Below the pieces are notes generated by a model. It was not told where the DNA came from and did not search any database. It worked only from the letters and a program-made list of their open reading frames with translations. This document shows, piece by piece, positions 20,350 through 30,091 of a stretch of 64,000 bases of DNA. The translations under genes and the position numbers were made by a program. The stretch lies in assembly GCA_002211745.1 (NCBI GenBank), contig CP022114.1:3814645-3878644 (forward strand). Reading direction: 5' to 3'. The stretch is from Kluyvera genomosp. 3. Lineage in GTDB: Bacteria; Pseudomonadota; Gammaproteobacteria; Enterobacterales; Enterobacteriaceae. The stretch's first letter is position 1. The number at the start of each line of letters is the position of its first letter.

Positions 20350-21283
20350 ATGATTCGCTTACCTCTGTCCGCTACCCTTGCCCTATTATTCTCCGCGCAG
20401 ACGGCCTTTGCCGCCCTGCCTGCCTTTACCATTTGGCCCGGCGGCGAAGCGCCTGGCGCTAAAAGCAGCCCGGTCAGCTACGCGCTGGTCGAACGCAGCA
20501 AAGATCCCACCCTGCCCGACCGCGCGGTCACCGGCATCCGCGCGCCGGAAATCACCGTTTATGCGCCAGAACATCCGAACGGCGTGGCGCTGCTGGTCAC
20601 GCCCGGCGGCTCGTACCAGCGCGTGGTGCTGGATAAAGAAGGCAGCGATTTAGCCGCGCCGTTTAACGCCAAAGGCTACACCCTGTTCGTCATGACCTAT
20701 CGTATGCCCGCTGACGGCCACGCCGAAGGAGCCAATGCGCCGCTCGCCGACGCTCAGCGGGCGCTGCGTACTCTGCGCGCCCGCGCCGCCGAATGGCAGA
20801 TTGATCCACACAAAATCGGCGTGATGGGCTTCTCCGCCGGTGGGCATGTCGCAGCCAGCCTCGAGACGCGCTATAGCGAGACGGTTTATGCCCGGTCGAT
20901 GAGGTCGACAAGCAGAGCGCGCGACCTGATTTCGTGGTGCTCGGTTATCCGGTCATTTCAATGGATAAGGCCATTGCCCATCCCGGCTCGCGGAAAGCGC
21001 TGATTGGCGACATGCCCAGCGCCGAGCAGATTAATCACTATTCGCCGGAGCTGAACGTCACCGCCCAGACGCCGCCGACCTTCCTGATGCACGCGGTGGA
21101 TGACCGTCGGTGCCGGTCGATAACTCGCTGGTGATGTTCAACGCCCTGCGTGAGCATAAGGTACCGACCGAACTGCATCTGTTTGCCGAAGGCAAGCACG
21201 GGTTTGGGATTCGCGGCGCCAAAGGGCTGCCCGCCGCCGCCTGGCCGGAGCTGGCGATGAACTGGATTGCTTCTCTGCGTTAG
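20350..21283 (+). CDS. Secreted alpha/beta hydrolase (acetyl esterase-like; two frameshifts)
   Basis: Signal peptide MIRLPLSATLALLFSAQTAFA, then an esterase fold of the Aes/xylan-esterase-like group. The oxyanion region is VTPGGSYQ, the nucleophile elbow GFSAGGH; the candidate catalytic Asp is in HAVDD and the His in EGKHGFG. Breaks lie at about 20893 (atgcccgg for atgccccgg) and about 21106 (gaccgt for gacccgt). Restored length is about 311 aa. The start at 20350 follows CGGGAGACG; the ATG at 20317 is upstream of it. Likely periplasmic. Substrate unknown. Confidence 0.75.
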
Positions 21284-21366
21284 TCACGCCTGATGGCGCT
21301 GCGCTTATCAGGCCTACAGGTCCGCGCTGGATGTAGGCCGGATAAGGCGAAGCCGCCATCCGGCAA
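21284..21366. repeat. REP/BIME element
   Basis: Two facing REP units: gcctgatggcgctgcgcttatcaggcc, then tgtaggccggataaggcg with gccatccggc. Typical enterobacterial bacterial interspersed mosaic element immediately past the hydrolase stop. Confidence 0.85.
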
Positions 21367-21521
21367 TCTGGTTTATCACCAAGACAAAACTCAGATCTCA
21401 TTTTTTCTTTTTGATCACAATAATCCAGTAAATCACCCCATTCTCTTCTGTCTCCCCGCCCGCATTTGCCTAACGTAGAAGCCATAAGAAACGTCAGGTT
21501 AATCGCCCAGGAGCCAGAAAA

Positions 21522-23817
21522 ATGACTACCCGTATCCAGCGCCTGAAAGAGGCCCTCTTTGCCAACCCGCGCGAAATCTCCCTTGAGCGCGCCGTCCTCT
21601 ACACCGAAAGCCACCGCCAGACCGAGGGCGAGCCGGTAATTATTCGCCGCGCCAAAGCCACCGCGCATATTCTCAATAAGGTTGCTATCAGCATCCGCGA
21701 CGACGAGCTGATTGCCGGCAACCGCACCATCAAACCGCGTGCCGGGATCATGTCGCCAGAAATGGATCCTTACTGGCTGCTCAAAGAGTTAGATCAGTTC
21801 CCCACCCGCCCGCAGGATCGCTTCAACATCAGCGATGACGACAAGCGCCTGTATCGCGAAGAACTGTTCCCCTACTGGGAAAAGCGCTCAATGAAAGACT
21901 TCATCAACGCCCAGATGACGGACGAGGTGAAGGCCGCCGTGAGCACGCAAATTTTCAGCGTCAACCAGACCGACAAAGGCCAGGGACACATCATTATCGA
22001 CTACCCGCGCCTGCTGAATAATGGCCTCGACGCGCTGGTCAACGAGATGCGCGATCATCTGCGCCAACAGCCGGATAATGATTTTTACCGCGCGGTGCTG
22101 ATTCTGCTGGAAGCCTCACAGCGGCACATTCTGCGCTACGCCGTCCTCGCAGAGACGATGGCCGCGCAGTGCAGCGACCCGCAGCGCCGCCGGGAGCTGG
22201 AAGCCATTGCCACGATCTCTCGTCATAACGCCATACATAAAGCGGAAAACTTCGGCCAGGCCTGCCAGCTGTTCTGGTACATGAACATCATTTTGCAATA
22301 TGAATCGAATGCCAGCTCCATCTCGCTGGGCGCTTTGACCAGTACATGCTGCCGTTCTGGCAGGCTTCGCTGAATCACGGCGACGATCCCGCACTTATGC
22401 AGGAGCTGCTGACGTCGCTGTGGGTGAAATGCAACGATATCGTCCTGTTGCGCTCCACCAGCAGCGCCCGCTACTTTGCCGGCTTCCCGACCGGCTACAC
22501 CGCCCTGCTCGGCGGGTTAACCGAAAATGGCCGCAGCGCGGTGAACGTGCTCTCCTTTGCCTGTCTGGATGCCTACCAGAACGTGCGCCTGCCGCAGCCC
22601 AACCTCGGCGTGCGGGTCAACGAACTGATCGACCGCCCGTTTCTGCGCAAAACCGCCGAGACCGTGCGCCTCGGCACCGGCATTCCGCAGATCTTCAACG
22701 ACGAAGTGGTGGTTCCGGCGTTCCTTAACCGCGGCGTGTCGCTGGAAGACGCGCGCGACTACGCGGTGGTGGGCTGCGTCGAGCTGTCGATTCCAGGCCG
22801 GACCTACGGGCTGCACGACATCGCCATGTTCAACCTGCTGAAAGTGATGGAAATCGTCATGCATGAGCATGAAGGCGATGAGCAAATCACCTACGACGGC
22901 CTGCTGGCGAGCATTCGCGACAAAATTCGCCACTACATTCAACTGATGGTCGAAGGCAGCAACATCTGCGATATTGGCCACCGCGACTGGGCGCCGGTGC
23001 CGCTGCTCTCTTCGTTTGTCGAAGACTGCATCGAAAAGGGCAAAGACATCACCGCTGGCGGCGCGCGCTACAACTTTTCCGGGGTGCAGGGCATTGGCAT
23101 CGCCAACCTCAGCGACTCACTGCACGCCCTTAAAGGCATGGTGTTTGACCAGCAGCGCATGAGCTTTGATGAACTGCTGGCGGTGCTGAAGGCCAACTTC
23201 GCCACGCCGGAAGGGGAAAAAGTTCGCGCCCGGTTAATCAATCGCTTCGAGAAGTACGGCAACGACATCGATGATGTTGATAATATCAGCGCCGATCTGC
23301 TGCGTTTTTACTGCAAAGAGGTGGAAAAATACCGCAACCCGCGCGGCGGCCAGTTTACGCCTGGCTCTTATACCGTTTCCGCGCACGTGCCGCTGGGGTC
23401 GGTGGTGGGCGCGACGCCAGACGGACGTTTTGCCGGTGAACAACTGGCGGACGGCGGGCTATCGCCGATGGTCGGCCAGGACGCACAGGGGCCAACGGCG
23501 GTGCTGAAATCGGTGAGCAAGCTGGATAATTACCTGCTCTCCAACGGCACGCTGCTGAACGTTAAATTCACCCCGTCAACGCTGGAAGGTGAAAGCGGCC
23601 TCAACAAGCTGGCGGATTTCCTCCACGCCTTTACCAAACTGAAATTGCAGCATATTCAGTTCAACGTGGTGAACGCCGAAACGCTGCGTGAAGCCCAGCA
23701 GCGTCCGCAGGATTTCGCCGGTCTGGTGGTCCGCGTCGCGGCTACAGCGCCTTCTTTGTCGAGCTGTCGAAGGAGATTCAGGATGACATTATCCGCCGCA
23801 CCGCGCATCAGCTGTGA
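21522..23817 (+). CDS. pflD: PflD, glycyl-radical enzyme of unassigned substrate (two frameshifts)
   Basis: Close orthologue of E. coli PflD ('formate acetyltransferase 2'). The active-site loop reads VVGCVELSIPGRTYG: a single Cys followed by V-E. That is the pattern of eliminase-type glycyl-radical enzymes; pyruvate formate-lyase itself has a Cys-Cys pair. The glycyl-radical motif RVAGYSAFF near the C-terminus is recovered only after adding a G at about 23745. The other break is at about 22335 (SLGRFDQYM). Restored length is 765 aa, the E. coli value. Ribosome site AGGAG lies 7-11 nt upstream. The gene overlaps pflC by 35 bp. Confidence 0.92.
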
Positions 23818-24656
23818 GGTGATTGAGACGCGCGCCGACACGGCGCGCATTTTCAACATTCAGCGTTATTCGCTCAACGATGGGCAGGGTATCCGCACGG
23901 TGGTCTTTTTCAAAGGCTGCCCGCACACCTGCCCGTGGTGCGCGAATCCGGAGTCGATGTCGCCCAGGATTGAAACCGTGCGCCGGGAAAGCAAATGTCT
24001 GCACTGCGCCACCTGTCTGCAGGACGCCGAAGAGTGCCCTTCCGGCGCGTGGGAAAATATTGGCCGCGACGTGACGCTGGAGGAACTTGAACGCGAGGTG
24101 CTGAAAGACGAGGTGTTCTTTCGCGCGTCCGGCGGCGGCGTGACGCTCTCCGGCGGCGAAGTGCTGATGCAGGCCGAATTCGCCGCTCGCCTGTTACAGC
24201 GGCTGAAACAGTGGGTATCCGCACGGCGATTGAAACCGCAGGCGATACCTCGCCGCGCCGTCTGCTGCCGCTGGCAAGAGAGTGCGATGAGGTGCTGTTC
24301 GACCTGAAAATCATGGATACCGAACGGGCCCGCACCGTGCTGAACATGAACCAACCGCGCGTGCTGGAGAACTTCCGTCTGCTGCTAAACGAGGGCATTA
24401 AGGTCATTCCGCGCCTGCCGCTGATTCCCGGCTTTACCCTTAACCGAGAAAACGTGGCGCAGATTCTGGCGTTCCTCGCGCCACTGCCGATGGATGAGGT
24501 GCATTTACTGCCGTTCCATCAGTACGGTGAGCCAAAGTATGCGCTGCTGGATCGCGCGTGGGTCATGGCGGGATTCACGCGCCGGAAGCTGAGGAGATAG
24601 CGCCCATTCAGGCGATGGTTGAGCATGCCGGGTATCGGGTTGTCATTGGCGGATAA
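23783..24656 (+). CDS. pflC: PflC, glycyl-radical enzyme activase (two frameshifts)
   Basis: Radical-SAM enzyme that installs the glycyl radical on PflD. The SAM cluster motif [12 protein letters not shown] is followed by an accessory-cluster-type CLHCATC and by [10 protein letters not shown]. Breaks at about 24213 (cagtgggta for cagtggggta) and about 24572 (gcgggatt for gcggggatt). Restored length is about 291 aa; E. coli PflC has 292. The start at 23783 gives [17 protein letters not shown], overlapping the end of pflD. Confidence 0.92.
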
Positions 24657-24664
24657 AGCGACGA

Positions 24665-24685
24665 AGCACCGGCCAGGCCGGTGCT
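24665..24685. terminator. Bidirectional hairpin between pflC and tauD
   Basis: AGCACCGGC-CAG-GCCGGTGCT, a perfect 9-bp stem between convergent stop codons. No clear T-tract on either strand, so termination strength is uncertain. Confidence 0.6.
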
Positions 24686-24692
24686 GCAAGTG

Positions 24693-25540
24693 TTATGACG
24701 CGCGATAAAACGGCTTATCCCCAGAATCGTCGCCCGGTGCATAATCCGCCGCTGCGGCAGATAATCGGCGTTGGCGTAGTGCTGCGTCACCCGGTTATCC
24801 CAAATCGCCACGTCGTTCGGCTGCCAGCGCCAGCGCACCTGAAATTCCGGTTTAGTCACATGGGCAAACAGATAGCTGAGCAGCGCCTCGCTCTCTTTCT
24901 CGGTCACGTCGACAATCCGCGTGGTAAACCCTTCGTTGACGAACAGCGCCTGCTTACCGGTCACCGGATGGGTCCGCACCACCGGATGCAGCAGCGGCGG
25001 GTGCTTCGCCACCGCTTCCAGCCAGCGCTGATGCTCTTCCTCGGTTTTACGATATTTGTATTCCTGGAACGATTTACGGAAATCGTGCTCGGCGCGCAGA
25101 CCGCTCAGCAGTACCTTAAACGGCTCGGAGAGCGCCTCATAGGCGGCAATCCCGCTGGTCCACAGGGTGTCGCCGCGGTCGACGGCAGCTCTTTCGCCGC
25201 CAGAATCGCCCCGGCGGCGGCGTGTCGATAAAGGTCACGTCGGTGTGCCAGTTGTCGTTATCCGGCGGATTATTGTCGTGGGTGTCCAGCACAATAATTT
25301 CTTCCACGCCCGGCGCATGCGGATACACCGGATGAATATGCAGATCGCCAAAGCGCTGGGCCAGCGCACGCTGCTGCTCGGGGTAATCAACTGCTCACGC
25401 AGGAAGACCACCTGATGACGCAACACCGCGTGGTATAACTGTTCGAACTGGTTGTCGCTCAGCGGACGGGTCAGATCCGCGCCGGACACCTGCGCCCCAA
25501 TGTACGGCCCAAGTGGGGTAATCGCCAGACGTTCACTCAT
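24693..25540 (-). CDS. tauD: TauD, taurine dioxygenase (four frameshifts)
   Basis: Fe(II)/2-oxoglutarate oxygenase that releases sulfite from taurine during sulfur starvation. The iron triad is in WHTDVTF (HxD) and in MHRATI. Breaks at about 24720, 25184, 25212 and 25380, each fixed by one G or C. Restored length is 283 aa, exactly the E. coli length, ending GDKPFYRAS. It overlaps tauC by 8 bp. Last gene of tauABCD. Confidence 0.93.
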
Positions 25541-26363
25541 TGTACTTCTCCATGCCAGGGGTCAGGCGACGCTGAAGCGCACGCAGACCGAGTTCCAGAC
25601 CAAAAGCGATAATTGCGATCACCGCAATCCCCGCCAGCACCACGTCGGTAGCCAAAAACTCCCCGGCGGACTGCACCATAAAACCTAAGCCTCGGGTGGC
25701 GGCGATAAGCTCGGCGGCCACCAGCGTCGACCAACCCACGCCTAAACCAATGCGCAGGCCGGTTAAAATCTCCGGCAGCGCGCCGGGTAAAATCACCAGC
25801 CACAGCACCTGAGCGCGGCTGGCGCCCAACGACTGCGCGGCGCGAATACGTACCTGTTGCGCGCTTTTCACCCCTGCCAGCGCCGACATGGCAACCGGCG
25901 CGAAAATCGCCAGATAAATCAGTAATATTTTCGACGTTTCGCCGATACCAAACCAGATAACCATCAGCGGCAGATAGGCCAGCGGCGGCACCGGGCGATA
26001 CAGTTCAATAATCGGATCAAGGATGCCGCGTACCGTCGGGCTCAGACCCATCGCAATCCCCACCGGGATCCCGACGAGCGTCGCCGCCAGCAGCGCAACA
26101 AGAATACGCCCGAGGCTCGCCGCCAGATGCTGCCACAGCGTCGCGTCCATAAAGCCCTGCGGGCTGGCGATGGTCAGCAGTTTATTCAGCACCTGAACCG
26201 GCGAAGGCAGAAACAGCGGGCTAATCAGCGCTAACGCCGCCACCGCCCACCAGATAGCCAGCAGCGCCGCCAGCGTCGTCAGGCTCAGTGTCAGATGGCG
26301 TGACAAGGGCCAACGCAGCTTCGATGCACGCTGACGCGGTTTATCATTAATCACCACGCTCAT
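25533..26363 (-). CDS. tauC: TauC, taurine ABC transporter permease
   Basis: Inner-membrane permease. Six or so hydrophobic spans and the BPD-type EAA loop (AAQSLGASRAQVLWLVILPG) are visible. Intact, 276 aa. Its ATG overlaps the tauB stop (catgag in plus orientation). It works with TauA and TauB to import taurine and related sulfonates. Confidence 0.97.
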   Translation of the reverse strand: MSVVINDKPRQRASKLRWPLSRHLTLSLTTLAALLAIWWAVAALALISPLFLPSPVQVLNKLLTIASPQGFMDATLWQHLAASLGRILVALLAATLVGIPVGIAMGLSPTVRGILDPIIELYRPVPPLAYLPLMVIWFGIGETSKILLIYLAIFAPVAMSALAGVKSAQQVRIRAAQSLGASRAQVLWLVILPGALPEILTGLRIGLGVGWSTLVAAELIAATRGLGFMVQSAGEFLATDVVLAGIAVIAIIAFGLELGLRALQRRLTPGMEKYNE

Positions 26364-27123
26364 GAGAAGGCCTCCCGTTGTTCGAACACCCGGCTGAGTA
26401 CGTACTCGCGTTGGGCAATAAAGCGCGGATCGGACTTAATGCTGCGGCAGGATTCCCGGCGACAAAACGACGGGCGAAGTCCAGCGACAGACGCTCCTGC
26501 ACACGGCCCGGCCCGGCGACAGCAGAATCAGCTCGGTGGCCATAAATATCGCCTCTTCGATGTCGTGAGTGATCAGCAACACTTTCTTACCCGTCTCATG
26601 CCACAGCTTCAGCAGCAGCGTCTGCATTTGTTCGCGGGTAAACGCGTCAAGTGCGCCGAACGGCTCATCCAGCAGCAACAGTTGCGGATTGGCCGCCAGC
26701 GCGCGAGCAATCCCCACCCGTTGGCGCTGACCGCCGGAAAGCTGCCAGATAAAGCGCTTTTCCGCGCCCTCAAGGCCAACTTTCTTCAGCATCTGCGCGG
26801 CGGTTTCCCGACGCTCAGACTTGCTGATGCCGCGAGCTGTAGCCCCAGCGCGACGTTATCCTGCACGTTGCGCCACGGCAGCAGCCCTTCATTCTGAAAG
26901 ACCACGCCGCGCTCGGCGCCCGGCCCGTCAACGCGTTTTCCGTCGAGGATGATGCTGCCGTGCTGATACGGCACAAATCCGGCAATCAGGTTCAGCAGCG
27001 TGGTCTTACCGCAGCCGGACGGCCCAGCACCACCAACAGTTCACCGCTGTCCAGCGTGAGACTGATATCCGCCAGCGCCGGTTTACCGCCGTAGTCGGCG
27101 GACAGATGCGAGATTTGCAGCAT
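26360..27123 (-). CDS. tauB: TauB, taurine ABC transporter ATPase (four frameshifts)
   Basis: ABC ATPase. Walker [10 protein letters not shown] is recovered only after adding a G at about 27024. The signature [10 protein letters not shown] and Walker [10 protein letters not shown] are intact. Other breaks at about 26834 ([10 protein letters not shown]), 26511 and 26455. Restored length is 255 aa, equal to E. coli, if the second of two tandem ATGs (27123) is used; the first is at 27126. It starts 10 bp after tauA. Confidence 0.93.
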
Positions 27124-27133
27124 CATGGCCTCC

Positions 27134-28097
27134 TTACTTCACAAAACGGTCGGTAACGTACTGGCTGTAGTCGGTCGCCACGGCGGGCACTTTGCCCTGT
27201 TCTTTGAGGAACTGCGCGGTATCGACAATCGCCTTATTCACCGGGCCATTCAGCGCCTGCGCCTGCTGTTCGGCGGTGAGATAGGTGTTGCCTTTCACCA
27301 GCCCCGGCACGTCCGCTTCCGGCACGCCGCTCAGACGCGCCAGCTTGCTGATGTTGTCGGGCTGCGCCAGCCATTTATCCGGGTTATCGATATAGCCACG
27401 CTGAGCGTCAATCGCGCTTTTCGCGAATGCTTTCACCACCTCAGGATGCTGCTCGGCAAAATCTTTACGCACCACCCAGACGTCCAGCGTCGGTGCGCCC
27501 ATTCGCCTACTTTTGAAGAGTCGGTCAGCACGGTGCCGTCTTTTTCCAGCGCGTTCACTGCCGGTGCCCACACGTAGGCGCCATCAATGTCGCCACGCTG
27601 CCAGGCGGCAATAATCGCCGGCGGCTGCAGGTTGATAATCTGTACCTGACCCGGCTTGATGCCCAGTGCTTGAGCGCGGCCAGCAGGCTGTAGTGGGTGG
27701 TGGAGATAAACGGCACGGCAATGCGTTTGCCAATCAGATCTTCTGGCTTAGTGATGGCCTTTTTCACCACCAGCGCCTCAGAGTTGCCAAGCTGTGAGGC
27801 CAGCAGGAAGACTTCAATCGGCACCTGCTGACTGGCGGCCACCGCCAGCGGGCTGGAACCGATATTGCCAATTTGCACGTCGCCGGAAGCCAGCGCGCGC
27901 ACGATGCTCGCGCCGCTGTCGAACTTACGCCAGTCCGGCTTTGCACCGCTCAGCTTTTCGAAGGTTTTATCCGCCTGCGCCACTTTGGCCGGTTCAGCGG
28001 AAGTTTGATAGGCGATAGTGACGTCCACGGCCTGCGCCTGGAAAGCCAACAGTGCCAGCGCGGCGGCGATAACGGTGAAACGCGATGCGATTGCCAT
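27134..28097 (-). CDS. tauA: TauA, periplasmic taurine-binding protein (two frameshifts)
   Basis: Solute-binding protein of the taurine importer. Signal peptide MAIASRFTVIAAALALLAFQ then AQA and mature VDVTIAYQTS. Breaks at about 27500 (VGEWGAPTLDVWV) and about 27668 (LKHWGIKPGQVQI). Restored length is about 321 aa; E. coli has 320. First gene of tauABCD; expected control by CysB and Cbl. Confidence 0.95.
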
Positions 28098-28530
28098 AAT
28101 GTCCTGCTCCCATGTCTTGTTATGTGAGCAGTATTTCCGGCGCGAGGGGGTTGATAAAGGAATTAAAAGTGCTGGTTAATGCCAATTTGTTTTTAGAAAA
28201 AAAGCAGCAAAGGATAGTTCAGAAATGGATTTACCAGAAACGCCCTGGAGCTTGCCTTCGGCTGCACACTCGCAGAACCGCACACCAGCGCCGCATGTCA
28301 CATACCGTTCCCGGCCGCAAGCGTCCGGCGCTAACAGAGCCCTACCGGGAGGCCATATAAGAAAATCGCTGATCCCCTTAGCTATGCTCGCCAGGTACTT
28401 TCTACCGTAGCGAAATTGGTTAGCAAAAATGAGTTGTGGGCTTACAATGACTTCATAATGCAACAATTAAGGGCGTCAGCTAAGTTCATGGCATATTTCA
28501 TGTTACATTTATCGAGAAAAAACAGAGAAC
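28098..28530. other. Intergenic region upstream of tauA
   Basis: 433 bp with no recognisable gene. It must hold the tau promoter and CysB/Cbl sites; the AT-rich part 28150-28225 is the likely place. A more GC-rich patch at 28240-28350 gives short open frames on both strands without recognisable homology or good ribosome sites. The end of the EAL gene lies at 28531. Confidence 0.5.
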
Positions 28531-29981
28531 TCACCCCTTGGTTAAATCTACTTTAAGTATCTCTTTAAAATTATTAAACGGAACTGGTTTGCTATATAAA
28601 TAGCCCTGCCCTAACGTAACTCCTTTAGACATCAGTTTCATTGCTTGTTCATTATCTTCAATTCCCTCTGCGATAAGAGGTATTCCCGTTGATTCAGAAA
28701 GATGAATAATATTATCCACAATATGCTCACTAACACCACCATGGGTAAGTGTATCAATAAACATCCTGTCAATTTTTAAAAATTTTGGCGAGATCTTCTG
28801 GAGGGCGTCATAATTAGAAAACCCGGTTCCGAAATCGTCCAGAGCTAAATCGGCCCCTGCATTTTTCAAGCGTTCGCGGACATCCTCACTTACAACATTT
28901 TGTTGCCGCTCTGTTATTTCCAACATCACTTTAATATTTTTCTTATTCATTCTGGTAGTAAAGTCAATGCAATTACTCGTAAAGTTTTTATCATTAAATG
29001 CTTCGGGGGAACATTTATTCCGATATGGAAATTCTTACACACTAGATTGTGTAATGCCTGCATGTCCTGTTCAATATGTTTCATGAGGCCAATTGTCATT
29101 TTGTTGATCAGACCGCTTTGCTCAGCCGCGCTGATAAACTCATTCGGTGGTATAACCCTTGTTCAGGATGCATCCATCGGATAAGCGCCTCTGCCCCACG
29201 ATCTCACCACTACTGAGTTCAACTACCGGTTGATAATAAGGAACAAACTGATCATCATCAATAGCCGACTTGAGTTCTTTCACAGGAGTGCGTTTCTGTA
29301 AAGACTGTAGGTGAATGAAGAGACTTACCGCGATAGCAATAAAAATTGCTATCACATAGCGGTTATCTTTCAGATAATCCCCCAGCTTTCCTGAGTGTTA
29401 AATGTAATCCAGAATGGAAAGCTTGCAGATCCCGCCTGCATGACTGGGTTATTTATTGGTTCAAGCAGAAACTGGGCTTCAATATTCTCATCACGTGAGA
29501 AATCATAGAGAATTTTGTCTATTGCTGCTTTGTAGATGGCAACCGCGACGACTTGTTCTTTCACCGGGAAGTAAGTCATGTACATCTCTGTTCTTTGACG
29601 ATTCACATACTGTATCATCAAAGTACGTGTTGTTGTTCCTGCTGAATTAATCCCTAAAGACTGGCGCCCTTCGAGAGAGGAGCATGACCATTCGCCATTC
29701 TCAATAATATTAATCGAACGTATAAATTCAACAGAGGCATTCATTCTGCTAAGCGAGCGAACGACCTCATCGTTACAGGTTTTTCCAATATAACTTTCCG
29801 CTAAAGCGGCCATGGCCTGCGCGGATTCGAACTCAGCATCAATAATACTAATAAGATCATTAAGCGCATTTTCTCTGACTTTTTTTTCATCTTGTTTCCA
29901 CTGCATCAGTGAAGACAACACTCCCGAGCAAAGAACCAGGAGTGCCAATAATGCGGGCAGCACTTTTCTACGAAGAGACAT
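28531..29981 (-). CDS. CSS-domain EAL c-di-GMP phosphodiesterase (four frameshifts)
   Basis: Membrane phosphodiesterase of the PdeB/C/D/G type. An N-terminal TM (KVLPALLALLVLC), a periplasmic CSS redox domain (WSCSSL, plus another Cys in KTCND), a second TM (YVIAIFIAIAVSLF), then an EAL domain. Catalytic motifs on the restored frame: GAEALIRW, EITER, DDFGTGFSNYD, AEGIED and GQGYLYSKP, so it looks active. Breaks at about 29386, 29200, 29157 and 29010, all in runs of four to six G or C. Restored length is about 484 aa. The start at 29981 follows AGGA; an upstream ATG at 30053 is less likely. Confidence 0.88.
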
Positions 29982-30042
29982 ATTTAGTCCTGGATATTTA
30001 TGGTGCGCCTTTATGAGGCGCAGAGCTATTACACAGGTAGAA

Positions 30043-30072
30043 TTACCAGGCAAACCATAGGTTGCCTGGTAA
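30043..30072 (-). terminator. Hairpin terminator of the autotransporter gene
   Basis: TTACCAGGCAA-N8-TTGCCTGGTAA, a perfect 11-bp stem 20 bp past the autotransporter stop. It lies between that gene and the EAL gene on the same strand. The T-tract is weak. Confidence 0.7.
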
Positions 30073-30091
30073 AAGAGTCAATGGACGATTA

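Noticed and set aside
28176-28466. Small open frames upstream of tauA on both strands
   Set aside because: No homology recognised, no convincing ribosome site, unusual composition; position is where the tau promoter is expected.
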